64,000 bases of DNA from contig JAFZMQ010000022.1 in assembly GCA_017551095.1 (NCBI GenBank), positions 33,297-97,296 on the forward strand, read 5' to 3'. This stretch comes from Clostridia bacterium (lineage in GTDB: Bacteria; Bacillota; Clostridia; UBA1381). Below, in pieces: positions 1 through 7,991 of this stretch; position 1 is the stretch's first letter, and every line of letters starts with the position of its first letter. A program made the translations under genes and the position numbers. The notes under the pieces were generated by a model that was not told where the DNA came from, searched no databases, and was given only the letters and a program-made list of their open reading frames with translations.

Positions 1-767
1 TGCTCAACCTCATCATCGGTAACCGATAGCCTTGTTGATGCCTCGCTTTTTAAAATATCAAACGGAAGGTATGTATGCCCCAAATCGTAAGAGGCAGATT
101 TTAACAAATATTTTATACCGCACCTGAGCCTAAGAGGTGAGTTTTTGGGAATGCCCCGTGCCGATGCAATAGAGTCTGCGGTTTTAAAAGCAATTCCGTC
201 AATATTTTCACAGAGAATGTACGGATTTTCCTTGATTTTTGTAACCGATTCCGCACCTAAAACCTGATGAATTTTAACGGCAAGGCTTGAAGAAAGGCTG
301 TACTGTTGCAGAAACATAACAATGCTTTGCATTGATTGAAGCTCCAAGTACGATTTACCTATCTTTTCCGCACGGGAAGCCGAAATACCCTTTATTTCGC
401 TTAATCGCATAGGGTCAGAAAGCATGATGTTCAAAGTATCGCTGCCGAAGTAATCGACAATCTTTTTTGCCGTTGCGGTGCGTATTCCGTATATCACACC
501 CGAGGAAAGATAATCTAAAATGGCACTTTCATCGGTTGGGAGAATTGTTTCATAGGAATTTATTTTAAACTGCTCTCCGTAATCGTGATGCACTGTCCAG
601 CTTCCCGTAACCGAAACGTTTTCGCCTTCGGCAGCATACGGCATATATCCGGTCGCGGTAAAAAGACCGTCTGTTGCAGAGTCGATTTCGCAGACGGTAT
701 ATCCGTTTTCGGCATTTTGATATATTATATCATATATTTTCCCTGTTATTGTAATGCTTTCCTTCAT
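1..767 (-). CDS. recD2: RecD2-type ATP-dependent DNA helicase, N-terminal part (runs off the left edge)
   Basis: The reading frame opens at an ATG read on the minus strand from 767, after a GAGAGGCG ribosome site, and stays open to the window edge, giving about 255 residues. The first ~80 residues resemble the N-terminal OB-like domain of the RecD2/RecD-like helicases (TGKIYDII...NGYTV). They are followed by a helix-hairpin-helix region with GIRTATAKKIVDYFG and IKGISASRAEKIG. RecD2 proteins are 5'-3' helicases that act outside RecBCD, which fits a genome whose recombination nuclease is AddAB (48-55 kb). The Walker A helicase core lies beyond the window. The call rests on the N-terminal domain alone. 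Confidence 0.85.
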   Translation of the reverse strand, partial: MKESITITGKIYDIIYQNAENGYTVCEIDSATDGLFTATGYMPYAAEGENVSVTGSWTVHHDYGEQFKINSYETILPTDESAILDYLSSGVIYGIRTATAKKIVDYFGSDTLNIMLSDPMRLSEIKGISASRAEKIGKSYLELQSMQSIVMFLQQYSLSSSLAVKIHQVLGAESVTKIKENPYILCENIDGIAFKTADSIASARGIPKNSPLRLRCGIKYLLKSASYDLGHTYLPFDILKSEASTRLSVTDDEVE

Positions 768-822
768 AATTACGCCTCTCAAAAGCATAAGGTATTAAAA
801 CAAATTATAACATATTTTTATG

Positions 823-852
823 TTGACGGCAAGTGCATTTAGGTGGTATAAT
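823..852 (+). promoter_or_regulatory. Promoter for the rdgB operon
   Basis: TTGACG at 823-828 and a perfect TATAAT at 847-852 are separated by 18 bp, and the transcript would begin just upstream of the rdgB ATG at 885. The recD2 gene on the other strand is divergent from it. Confidence 0.7.
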
Positions 853-884
853 AAAAAAATAAGGAATAAATTACAGGTGAAATT

Positions 885-1469
885 ATGAAAATAGTTGCGG
901 CGACAAATAATAGCGGCAAAGCAAGAGAGTTTGCCGAGATTCTAAAAGACACAGGCATATCGGTTTTGACCATGAAAGATGCAGGAATAAGCATAGAAAT
1001 TGCCGAAACGGGCAAAAACTTTGCCGAAAATGCCATGATTAAGGCAAAAGCAGTGTCCGAGCTTTGCGACCTTCCCGTTCTGGCAGATGACTCCGGTCTT
1101 TGCGTAAACTGTTTAGACGGAGCCCCTGGACTGTATTCGGCAAGATTTGCAGGTGAAAATGCAACGGATAAAGAGCTAAGAGCAAAGCTTTTGTCGGAAA
1201 TGCAGGGAATGACAGACAGAAGTGCATTTTTCATTTCAAGCGTGGTCCTTCTCTATAAAAATGGAAAAGCAATAACGGCAGAGGGAAAAGTTTTGGGACA
1301 TATACTAACAGAGGAAAAGGGCACGGGCGGTTTCGGCTATGACGCACTTTTCTACTGTGATGAAATAGGTAAAACCTTTGCCGAGGCAACACCCTTGGAA
1401 AAGGATGCGGTAAGTCACAGAGGCAGGGCATTAAAAGCACTGTGCGAAAAAATAAAAGAGGTGAAATAA
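885..1469 (+). CDS. rdgB: XTP/dITP diphosphatase (RdgB/HAM1 family)
   Basis: This enzyme hydrolyses non-canonical purine triphosphates (XTP, dITP, ITP) to monophosphates, keeping deaminated bases out of DNA and RNA. The N-terminal substrate loop ATNNSGKAREF, the central LPVLADDSGLCV and GAPGLYSARFAG motifs and the C-terminal GFGYDALF and SHRGRALKAL segments are all present. The length of 194 residues is normal. The start ATG follows AGGTG. It heads a tightly packed run with the small membrane protein (zero gap) and nnrD, so the three are probably co-transcribed. Confidence 0.95.
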   Translation: MKIVAATNNSGKAREFAEILKDTGISVLTMKDAGISIEIAETGKNFAENAMIKAKAVSELCDLPVLADDSGLCVNCLDGAPGLYSARFAGENATDKELRAKLLSEMQGMTDRSAFFISSVVLLYKNGKAITAEGKVLGHILTEEKGTGGFGYDALFYCDEIGKTFAEATPLEKDAVSHRGRALKALCEKIKEVK

Positions 1470-1973
1470 ATGGATATTTTCAGAGAACAGCTTGTAGTAC
1501 GCAAAAAAAACAATAAGGATATAGCGATAATTGCAGGAATCATCGCATTAGCATTTGTTCTATCCCTTGTTGTTATGTCGTTTTTAGGAAGTTTAAGCTT
1601 CCTGCTTTTATGCGGAATCTGGTTTGGGGCATGGTGGCTGGTAACAGGCAAAAATATTGAGTATGAGTATATCATAACTTCTAATATTTTGGATATTGAT
1701 AAAATCATGGCAAAGCGTTCGAGAAAACGCATGGAAAGTATTGATTTAAAGGAAGCGGAGCGGTTTATGCCCATATCCGATATGCCGAAAACGGATATAA
1801 AAATCGTTGACGCAACGCCAAACGGCATAGAAGACGGTGTTTACGGCATTGATTTTAAATCAAAGGCTCAAACAAAAAGACTTTTATTTAAACCGGATAA
1901 AGAATTTTTGAATCTGGCAAAAATGGCTTGTCCAAGCCTTGTTGTTTTGAGAAATGAGGATATAGAGGAGTAA
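1470..1973 (+). CDS. Small two-TM membrane protein, DUF6106-like
   Basis: This 167-residue protein begins with a short basic cytoplasmic segment, then two adjacent hydrophobic helices (about residues 18-39 and 41-57), then a ~110-residue hydrophilic domain. That soluble part carries EYEYIITSNILDIDKIMAKRSRKR, a beta-rich pattern like the PH-like domains of bacterial membrane proteins. I associate this arrangement with the uncharacterised DUF6106 family of Clostridia, but only from general recall. The start codon abuts the rdgB stop and the end carries the ribosome site of nnrD, so translation is likely coupled. No function can be assigned. Confidence 0.7.
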   Translation: MDIFREQLVVRKKNNKDIAIIAGIIALAFVLSLVVMSFLGSLSFLLLCGIWFGAWWLVTGKNIEYEYIITSNILDIDKIMAKRSRKRMESIDLKEAERFMPISDMPKTDIKIVDATPNGIEDGVYGIDFKSKAQTKRLLFKPDKEFLNLAKMACPSLVVLRNEDIEE

Positions 1974-1978
1974 ATCCT

Positions 1979-3466
1979 ATGAAAGTTTGTACTGTTTCCG
2001 AAATGCGTAACGCCGATAAAATTGCCTCGGAAAGGCTTGGCGTTCCAAGCGTTGTTTTGATGGAAAACGCCGCTATTTCCTGCGTCTTAGAGGTAATCGG
2101 GTTTGACAGCTTTACCGTGCTTTGCGGCAAAGGGAACAATGCCGGTGACGGCTTTGCAATAGCAAGACACCTTATAAACAGAGGTAAAAATGTAAAAATT
2201 TATACACTTTTTGGCGAAGAATTTTCGGGCGACGGCAAAATCAATTTTGACATACTCAAAAATATGTCTGTGCCGATTTACGAGGCAGATTTGGAAACGC
2301 TGAAAACCGATATTATGCTTTCCGATTGTGTTATTGACGCCGTTTTCGGCACAGGTTTGCATGGCGAAATTGACGGGAAAACGGCAGAAATTTTTGATAT
2401 AGTCAATAATTTTGCAAATTATGTGCTTTCGGTTGATGTTCCGTCAGGCGTAGATGCGGACAGCGGAGAAATCTTAAAAAATGCCATAAGAGCCGATAAA
2501 ACTGTGACTTTTGCAGCATATAAAAAAGGACTTTTGCTTTATCCTGCGGCGGATTTTGCAGGAGAAGTAAAGGTTTCGGATATATCAATACCGAAATCTG
2601 TGCTAAGCGACATCAAAATTGAAACTACCGACGCCAAAATGGCAAAATCGCTGATGCCGAAGCGGCAGGAAAATTCGCATAAGGGCGATTACGGAAAAAT
2701 CCTGATAATCGGCGGCAGCGTCGGTATGGCGGGAGCTGTTTGTCTTGCGGCGAAATCGGCGTTTAAGGCGGGAGCAGGACTCGTAAAGGCGTGTGTTCCC
2801 GAGAAAATAAATGATATAGTACAAAAAACTGTTATCGAGGCCATGACCGAAAGTGTGAATTTTGAAAAGGATATAACTCATATAACGGATATGATAAATG
2901 GATATGATGCCGTTCTTTTCGGTAACGGCATAGGCAGAGAGCCATTTGTGTGTGAGCTTTTGGAAGTAGTTTTAAAAACGGCAAAGGTACCGATTGTAAT
3001 AGATGCCGACGGGCTTTTTGCACTTTCTAAAAAGCCGGGGCTTTTGAAATTTTGCGGTGAAAATACCATTTTAACACCGCATACAATGGAAATGGCACGG
3101 CTTTTAGGCGTTACCGCAGACGAGGTAGAGGGAAAAAGATTTGAACTGTCAAAAGATTTTGCCGTAAAAAACAAATTGACACTTGTTTTAAAGGGAAATC
3201 ATACTATAATAACAGCACCTGACGGAACGCAAAGGGTGAATATGACGGGCAACAGCGGAATGGCAACGGCAGGGAGCGGCGATTCATTGGCAGGAATTTT
3301 GGCTGGGCTTTTGCCTACCTGCAAAAACGCTTTTGATGCCGCAACACTTGCGGTATATGTTCACGGAAAAGCCGGTGATTTTGTCGCACAAAGCATAGGC
3401 AAAACATCACTCACGGCAGGGGATATAGTAGATGCAATATCCCACATATTACCTGTGGAAAACTGA
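1979..3466 (+). CDS. nnrD: Bifunctional NAD(P)H-hydrate epimerase / ADP-dependent NAD(P)H-hydrate dehydratase
   Basis: This protein repairs hydrated NAD(P)H. The N-terminal YjeF_N epimerase domain (about 1-210) shows GKGNNAGDGFAIARHL and VDVPSGVDADSGE. The C-terminal ribokinase-fold dehydratase domain (about 220-495) shows KGDYGKILIIGGS, ILTPHTMEMARL and GNSGMATAGSGDSLAG. The length of 495 residues is typical for the fused form. The GAGGAG ribosome site lies inside the end of the preceding gene. It sits 33 bp before alr, a common nnrD-alr-mazEF order in Firmicutes. Confidence 0.95.
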   Translation: MKVCTVSEMRNADKIASERLGVPSVVLMENAAISCVLEVIGFDSFTVLCGKGNNAGDGFAIARHLINRGKNVKIYTLFGEEFSGDGKINFDILKNMSVPIYEADLETLKTDIMLSDCVIDAVFGTGLHGEIDGKTAEIFDIVNNFANYVLSVDVPSGVDADSGEILKNAIRADKTVTFAAYKKGLLLYPAADFAGEVKVSDISIPKSVLSDIKIETTDAKMAKSLMPKRQENSHKGDYGKILIIGGSVGMAGAVCLAAKSAFKAGAGLVKACVPEKINDIVQKTVIEAMTESVNFEKDITHITDMINGYDAVLFGNGIGREPFVCELLEVVLKTAKVPIVIDADGLFALSKKPGLLKFCGENTILTPHTMEMARLLGVTADEVEGKRFELSKDFAVKNKLTLVLKGNHTIITAPDGTQRVNMTGNSGMATAGSGDSLAGILAGLLPTCKNAFDAATLAVYVHGKAGDFVAQSIGKTSLTAGDIVDAISHILPVEN

Positions 3467-3499
3467 AAAATAATATGATATAATGAAGAGGAATCTAAG

Positions 3500-4651
3500 A
3501 TGAGAACTTGGGCAGAAATTGACTTGGACGCATTAAAATATAATTTTGAAAATATTAAAAGCGTCTTAAAGACTGAAACGAAAATTATGTCGGTAGTAAA
3601 GACCGACGCATACGGACACGGGTATGAGGAGTGTTGCAAAACCCTTTTGGAGTGCGGCACATACGCGTTTGCCGTTGCGACTCTTTCGGAGGCGAAGCAG
3701 GTGCGGAAAATATGCCCTGATACGCCAATACTGATTTTGGGTGTCACTCAAAAAGATGATATGGCAGAGCTTATAAAGTACGATATTATGCCCACAATAA
3801 CCGATACCGATAATTGTATTGCGCTTTCAAAAGAGGCGGAAAAAGCCAAAAAAACGGTAAAAATTCATATAAAAGCAGACACGGGAATGTCGAGGATAGG
3901 GTTTGTTGCAGACAATAAAACCACTATTTCGGACATTTTAAAAATATCAAAACTTCCAAATATTGAAATAAACGGGATTTTTTCGCATTTTGCGTGTGCT
4001 GATGAGGAAAGTCCCGAATATACCTATATGCAGTTTGACAGATTTTTAAAGCTCATAGATGAGCTGGAAGCTTTGGGTATAAAAATCCCGATAAAGCATA
4101 TAGCAAACAGTGCCGCAATTATGATGTATCCTGAAATGCAGCTTGATATGGTGCGTCCGGGGATTATACTTTACGGCTACTACCCTTCCGATGAAGTCGA
4201 TAAAAAACGGCTTTCAATAAAGCCCGTTATGACCGTAAAATCACGCATAACGCTTGTAAAGGAAGCGGAAAAAGGCGTTGGCGTAAGCTACGGAAAAGAG
4301 TACATAACTGAGAGGAAAACAAAGATTGCGACAGTGCCTGTCGGTTATGGCGACGGATATTTACGGGCTCTTAAAAATAAGGCAAAAATGGAGTTTGGCG
4401 AAAATCTTTGTGATGTTGTAGGAAGAATTTGTATGGACCAATGTATGATAGACGCCACAAATGTCAATAATATAGGCATAGGTGACGAAGTAACAGTATT
4501 TGGTAACGGAAAAATTACAGCGGACAGCGTTGCAAAGTGGCTTGGGACAATAAGCTATGAGGTTTTGTGCCTTGTTGCGAACCGTGTTCCGAGAATTTAT
4601 GTTAAGGGAGGGGAAATCGTAAAAGCAAAGGATTATTTGGAGGAAGTTTAA
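3500..4651 (+). CDS. alr: Alanine racemase
   Basis: A fold-type III PLP enzyme converting L-alanine to D-alanine for peptidoglycan. The PLP lysine lies in MSVVKTDAYGHGY near residue 35, with the DTGMSRIGF barrel motif, HFACADE, and the C-terminal catalytic tyrosine region (VGYGDGYLRALKN). It also has RICMDQCMID and SYEVLCLVANRVPRIY. The length of 383 residues is normal. ATG 3500 follows GAGGAAT. The antitoxin gene begins 6 bp downstream, matching the alr-ndoAI-ndoA arrangement of Bacillus. Confidence 0.96.
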   Translation: MRTWAEIDLDALKYNFENIKSVLKTETKIMSVVKTDAYGHGYEECCKTLLECGTYAFAVATLSEAKQVRKICPDTPILILGVTQKDDMAELIKYDIMPTITDTDNCIALSKEAEKAKKTVKIHIKADTGMSRIGFVADNKTTISDILKISKLPNIEINGIFSHFACADEESPEYTYMQFDRFLKLIDELEALGIKIPIKHIANSAAIMMYPEMQLDMVRPGIILYGYYPSDEVDKKRLSIKPVMTVKSRITLVKEAEKGVGVSYGKEYITERKTKIATVPVGYGDGYLRALKNKAKMEFGENLCDVVGRICMDQCMIDATNVNNIGIGDEVTVFGNGKITADSVAKWLGTISYEVLCLVANRVPRIYVKGGEIVKAKDYLEEV

Positions 4652-4657
4652 AAAAGC

Positions 4658-4894
4658 ATGGCGGGGGGCATGATTACTTTGTCACACATAAAAAGGGGCA
4701 TAGCCGATTTAAAATTCATAAAAAGTAAAAATAAATCCGTTCCCGAAATTTGCACCGTGTATGAGAGGAAAAATCTGCTTAAAAACGGCTATAAAGAAAT
4801 GGCAAAAGAAAATATTTTTTTAGCCGAAATGTGTTTAAAATCGGATAACGAAGCGTTATCCGTGTGTGAGGAAAAACTGACGGAGTGTGAATAG
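4658..4894 (+). CDS. EndoAI/MazE-like antitoxin with a shortened N-terminal region
   Basis: The position between alr and a MazF toxin matches ndoAI of Bacillus subtilis. The C-terminal half (from about residue 34) contains [19 protein letters not shown], which resembles the toxin-binding tail of EndoAI (LMRRGYMEMAKINL, from memory). In contrast, the first ~33 residues do not look like the usual ribbon-helix-helix DNA-binding domain and are shorter than expected. The frame cannot be extended upstream because the alr stop codon is in the same frame six bases before the start. The start could also be the internal ATG at 4670. Confidence 0.75.
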   Translation: MAGGMITLSHIKRGIADLKFIKSKNKSVPEICTVYERKNLLKNGYKEMAKENIFLAEMCLKSDNEALSVCEEKLTECE

Positions 4895-4895
4895 A

Positions 4896-5246
4896 GTGGT
4901 TGTAAAACGAGGCGACATTTATTATGCTGATTTAAGCCCCGTAATAGGGAGCGAACAGGGCGGTATAAGACCTGTTTTAATAATTCAGAATGATGTCGGA
5001 AATAAGTACAGTCCGACCGTTATAGCGGCGGCGATAACCTCGCAGATAAATAAGGCAAAAATGCCGACACATATAGAACTGTCTGCGTCGGAATACGGGC
5101 TGTATAAGGATTCGGTGGTATTACTCGAACAAATACGGACTATTGATAAGAAAAGATTAAGGGAAAAGGTTGCACATTTGGATAAAGGGCTTATGGAGGA
5201 CGTAAATAACGCTCTTGCCGTAAGCTTTGGTATAGAAAATATTTAA
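4896..5246 (+). CDS. ndoA: MazF/EndoA-type mRNA interferase toxin
   Basis: A sequence-specific endoribonuclease that cleaves mRNA when freed from its antitoxin. The protein closely follows Bacillus Endo[32 protein letters not shown], a conserved SPT..AAITSQI segment and [18 protein letters not shown] residues ([15 protein letters not shown]). I chose the GTG at 4896, giving the family N-terminus MVVKRGD, with GGAG ten bases upstream. A GTG at 4887 would overlap the antitoxin stop and has no spaced ribosome site. It is followed by a strong terminator, so it ends the rdgB-nnrD-alr transcription unit. Confidence 0.95.
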   Translation: MVVKRGDIYYADLSPVIGSEQGGIRPVLIIQNDVGNKYSPTVIAAAITSQINKAKMPTHIELSASEYGLYKDSVVLLEQIRTIDKKRLREKVAHLDKGLMEDVNNALAVSFGIENI

Positions 5247-5272
5247 TGTGGTGTTCGCACTACATAGACTTT

Positions 5273-5302
5273 AAGGGCTGCAAAGCAGCCCTTTTCTTTT
5301 TT
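5273..5302 (+). terminator. Rho-independent terminator after mazF
   Basis: An AAGGGCTG / CAGCCCTT stem with a 5-nt loop is followed by a T-rich tail (cttttcttttt). Confidence 0.85.
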
Positions 5303-5580
5303 ACAATCCTCCCGTCACGCAAAGCGTGACACCCTCCTTTACACAAGGAGGGCAAGAAAAAATCTCTCTTTAAAAAGCAGAGCTTCCCGCTTTAAGCTTC
5401 AATTGCGTAAAGGAAGAGGGACTGCTTTTCTCATCCTCTGCCCAAAGGCAAAAAGCTCGACTTTTAATAGGGGATTTTTAAGGGGAATATCCCCTTAAAC
5501 GGTTTGTGGAGGGTCTGGGAGGGAATCCGACCCTCCCAGTGCTTTTGCTACTTTTCACACTGAAAAGTAGGACTAAAACA
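5303..5580. repeat. Structured intergenic element (copy A of a divergent dispersed family)
   Basis: No gene was found in this stretch of roughly 280 bp. It is a string of small palindromes: GTCACGC/GCGTGAC near 5313, an AAGGAGGG tract, GGGGAT/ATCCCC near 5484, GGGAGG/CCTCCC near 5518, and finally CTACTTTT-N7-AAAAGTAG near 5549-5571. The 3' module (TGGGAGG...CGA..CTCCCA...CTTTTGCT.CTTTT...AAAAG.AG) occurs in the same order at about 45,098-45,164. The two are therefore probably diverged copies of one intergenic element. Confidence 0.55.
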
Positions 5581-5585
5581 ACTTT

Positions 5586-5813
5586 TTAATCCCGAAATTC
5601 AAATAGCTTTTTAAGCGGTATATTTAGTGCCTCGGCAATATCTATTAGCGTATCAAGCGTACACGAAGATGCCGCAGTTTCAATCTTTTGCATATAAGTT
5701 CTACTTATATTGGCTTTTTCTGCTAATTGAATTTGTGTCATACCCTGTTCTTTTCTATAATGTAAAATATTTAAACCTATGGCTAACCAAACATCAAAAT
5801 TACGATTTTTCAC
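5586..5813 (-). CDS. Small XRE-family HTH transcriptional regulator
   Basis: A 75-residue protein made almost entirely of a lambda-repressor-like HTH domain: LHYRKEQGMTQIQLAEKANISR (recognition helix around ISRTYMQKIE), followed by LDTLIDIAEALNIPLKKLF. There is no effector domain, so it resembles the stand-alone HTH_3 proteins of accessory regions. It is flanked by the structured element downstream and by the divergent SLOG-like gene upstream, which it may regulate. That link is inferred from adjacency only. Confidence 0.88.
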   Translation of the reverse strand: MKNRNFDVWLAIGLNILHYRKEQGMTQIQLAEKANISRTYMQKIETAASSCTLDTLIDIAEALNIPLKKLFEFRD

Positions 5814-5896
5814 TTTGAATCACCTCTATACTGTATTATATTTGTTGTCAATAATTCAATCGACAGATAAATTTTTCTCAAAAGAGAATAAATTAT

Positions 5897-5925
5897 TTGC
5901 ATTTATGGTTTAAATATGATAAAAT
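5897..5925 (+). promoter_or_regulatory. Promoter of the SLOG-like gene
   Basis: TTGCAT at 5897-5902 and TAAAAT at 5920-5925 with a 17-bp spacer lie about 30 bp before the start codon region at 5959. Confidence 0.6.
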
Positions 5926-5958
5926 GCAAACAAAAAATACAATTTATAGACGGAGATA

Positions 5959-6417
5959 ATGAAAATGAAACAAAAAATGTGCTGTTTTGACGGAGGAAAA
6001 TCAGATTTTGATGAAACAAAGCTAAAAAATGCAATAATTGAGCTTATAAAAAAAGAAAATGTGCGGAAATTCTGCTTTTTACGCAAATCCGAGCTTGACA
6101 GTGTTGCCCTTAATATACTGAAAGAATTAAAAAATGAATATCCCGACATCACTTTGGGTATGATTTTGCCGAACATAAATGTAGAATTTTTGGACAGAAA
6201 TGCAAAACCGTTTTGCGAGTATGATTTTTTCCTGACTGACAAGATTTCTTATGAAACAGAAAACGGTTGGGTTACAAAAAAATTCAATCATTATATGGCA
6301 GAATGCTCCGACTTTTTAATTTGTCATTGTGACAGCAAATCGGGAAGGGCGTATGATACCATAAAATATGCCAAAAATCTGGGAAATATAAAAATACTGA
6401 ATATAGCGGAAATGTAG
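5959..6417 (+). CDS. SLOG-like (DUF1273-related) protein, diverged
   Basis: The 152-residue protein has the outline of the short SLOG/DUF1273 proteins. It starts with a CCF motif where relatives have CCFTGHR. Next comes an alternating hydrophobic core, then KFNHYMAECSDFLICHCD followed by SGRAYDTIKYAKN, which resembles the C-terminal RN.YMVD.SD.LI...G.PGGT..T..YA signature. The N-terminal nucleotide-contacting residues (TGHR) are replaced by DGGKSD. It may therefore no longer bind the usual ligand. It has its own promoter and no obvious partner other than the neighbouring HTH gene. Confidence 0.6.
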   Translation: MKMKQKMCCFDGGKSDFDETKLKNAIIELIKKENVRKFCFLRKSELDSVALNILKELKNEYPDITLGMILPNINVEFLDRNAKPFCEYDFFLTDKISYETENGWVTKKFNHYMAECSDFLICHCDSKSGRAYDTIKYAKNLGNIKILNIAEM

Positions 6418-6426
6418 TAAAATTTG

Positions 6427-6502
6427 TTGCAATTTGTGCGGGGCTGGTGTATAATATAGCGAGAATTATAGGGGATAGGGCGGTTTTTGACCGTTCTATC
6501 CA
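6427..6502 (+). promoter_or_regulatory. Promoter and leader hairpin of the antiporter gene
   Basis: TTGCAA at 6427-6432 and TATAAT at 6450-6455 are 17 bp apart. The ~75-nt leader contains a hairpin (GGATAG..CGGT / ACCG..CTATCC, about 6473-6502) with no clear T-run after it, so it is either a weak attenuator or an mRNA-stabilising stem. Confidence 0.6.
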
Positions 6503-6531
6503 AATTTTTGTGCTAAAAAGGACAGATAAAA

Positions 6532-7842
6532 ATGGAAACTTTATTAACTTTAAGCATAGCTCTGATTGCAGGAATGATGATGACAAGGGTGGTAAAACCC
6601 TTGAAACTTCCTGCCGTTACGGCGTACCTTATTGCAGGTGTTTTAGTAGGACCTTACTGCTTGGGACTTTTAAAGATTGCAGGACTTGGATTTATTTCGC
6701 ACGGAAATGTCGAGCAGTTTTCGATTATAAGTGATGTTGCACTCGGGTTTATTGCATTTGCGATTGGTAACGAATTCCGTTTGTCACAGCTTAGAGAAAC
6801 GGGCAGACAGGCGACAATAGTCGGAATTGTTCAGGCACTTTTTGCTACGCTTTTTGTGGATATTGCACTCATTTTATTGCATTTTGCAGTCGGCGATATA
6901 CTGCCCCTGCCGTCAGCAATAATCTTAGGTGCGATTGCAACTGCAACAGCCCCTGCGGCAACGCTTATGGTAGTCCGTCAATATAAGGCAAAGGGCAAAC
7001 TTACCGATATTCTTCTGCCCGTAGTCGCACTTGATGACGCGGTAGGACTTGTGGTTTTTGCCGTTTCATTCGGAATCGCGGAGGCATTGGGGAGCGGCAG
7101 AGTTGACGCTGTTTCCATAGTTTTAGAGCCGATTATAGAGATAGTTTTGTCGCTCATTTTGGGTGCTGCTATGGGATACATTTTAACACAGCTGGAAAAG
7201 CTTTTTAATTCCAACAGTAACCGCTTAACGCTTGTTATCAGCATAGTTATTCTGACGGTGGCACTTTCAATGATGGAATTTGATTTTTACGGCATACATA
7301 TAGGGTTTTCATCACTTCTTGTATGTATGATGCTGGGAACGGTATTTTGCAATATATGCCCCGTTTCCTTTGACCTTATGGAACGGGCGGATAAATGGAC
7401 CGTGCCGCTTAACGCACTCTTTTTCGTAATCAGCGGTGCAGAGCTGGAACTTTCTGTTTTTGCAAAAATGAGCGTGGTTTTGATAGGAATTGTGTATATA
7501 ATTTCCCGCTCACTCGGAAAATATGTAGGTGCGTATGTCAGCTGTGAGCTGTCAAAATGCGACGAAACGGTTAAAAAATATTTGGGAATAACGCTTTTGC
7601 CTCAGGCGGGAGTGGCACTCGGAATGTGCGTTACGGTATCTGCAAAAATGGGCGAAAACGGCTCTCTTATCCGAAATATTGTGCTTTTTGCCGTGCTTAT
7701 ATATGAGCTTTTCGGACCTGTAATGACCAAAAATGCACTTATGGCGGCAGGAGATATTAAGCCTAAGAGCGAGGAAGTGCTAAACAGGCGGAAAGCAAGG
7801 CTGGAAGAGGGAAAATTGCGAAAACCTGTAAAAAAAGCTTGA
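6532..7842 (+). CDS. Cation:proton antiporter, CPA2/KefB-like membrane protein
   Basis: A 436-residue integral membrane protein with about 11-12 hydrophobic helices covering nearly the whole chain. It belongs to the Na+/H+ exchanger (CPA2) fold: KLPAVTAYLIAGVLVGPY near the N-terminus and GAIATATAPAATLMVVRQY plus VALDDAVGLVVFAV (the region with the conserved acidic pair) in the middle. It ends in a ~30-residue basic tail and lacks the TrkA-N nucleotide-binding domain of KefB/KefC. The transported ion cannot be told from sequence. ATG 6532 is preceded by AGGA. It is monocistronic; the rpsB promoter overlaps its stop codon. Confidence 0.88.
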   Translation: METLLTLSIALIAGMMMTRVVKPLKLPAVTAYLIAGVLVGPYCLGLLKIAGLGFISHGNVEQFSIISDVALGFIAFAIGNEFRLSQLRETGRQATIVGIVQALFATLFVDIALILLHFAVGDILPLPSAIILGAIATATAPAATLMVVRQYKAKGKLTDILLPVVALDDAVGLVVFAVSFGIAEALGSGRVDAVSIVLEPIIEIVLSLILGAAMGYILTQLEKLFNSNSNRLTLVISIVILTVALSMMEFDFYGIHIGFSSLLVCMMLGTVFCNICPVSFDLMERADKWTVPLNALFFVISGAELELSVFAKMSVVLIGIVYIISRSLGKYVGAYVSCELSKCDETVKKYLGITLLPQAGVALGMCVTVSAKMGENGSLIRNIVLFAVLIYELFGPVMTKNALMAAGDIKPKSEEVLNRRKARLEEGKLRKPVKKA

Positions 7843-7991
7843 CAATACGGGTAAAATCTGTTAAAATAGTCGGGTATGACATTGGTTAAACCAAAATACA
7901 CACATTGTCTGACTTTTGCGGCGTTGCCGGAGTCGGTTCCGCAAGAGAGTGAAGGCTTTGGAGGAAATTAAAAACAAGGAGGAATTTTACA
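7839..7991 (+). promoter_or_regulatory. Promoter and 5' leader of rpsB-tsf
   Basis: TTGACA at 7839-7844 overlaps the stop codon of the antiporter, and TAAAAT sits at 7862-7867 with a 17-bp spacer. The roughly 115-nt leader holds a GC-richer structured stretch (GGCGTTGCCGGAGTCGG.. GAGAGTGAAGGC), a plausible place for S2 autoregulation. I could not match it to a specific leader family. The ribosome site AAGGAGGAATTTT precedes the rpsB ATG. Confidence 0.65.

Noticed and set aside
585..842. Plus-strand frame of 85 residues at 585-842.
   Set aside because: It is the antisense of the recD2 N-terminus and has no ribosome site; the minus-strand frame has clear family motifs.
5310..5345. Possible CRISPR-like or rRNA-like repeat in the GTCACGC...GCGTGAC region.
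   Set aside because: Only one palindrome is present, with no repeated spacers; it belongs to the structured intergenic element.
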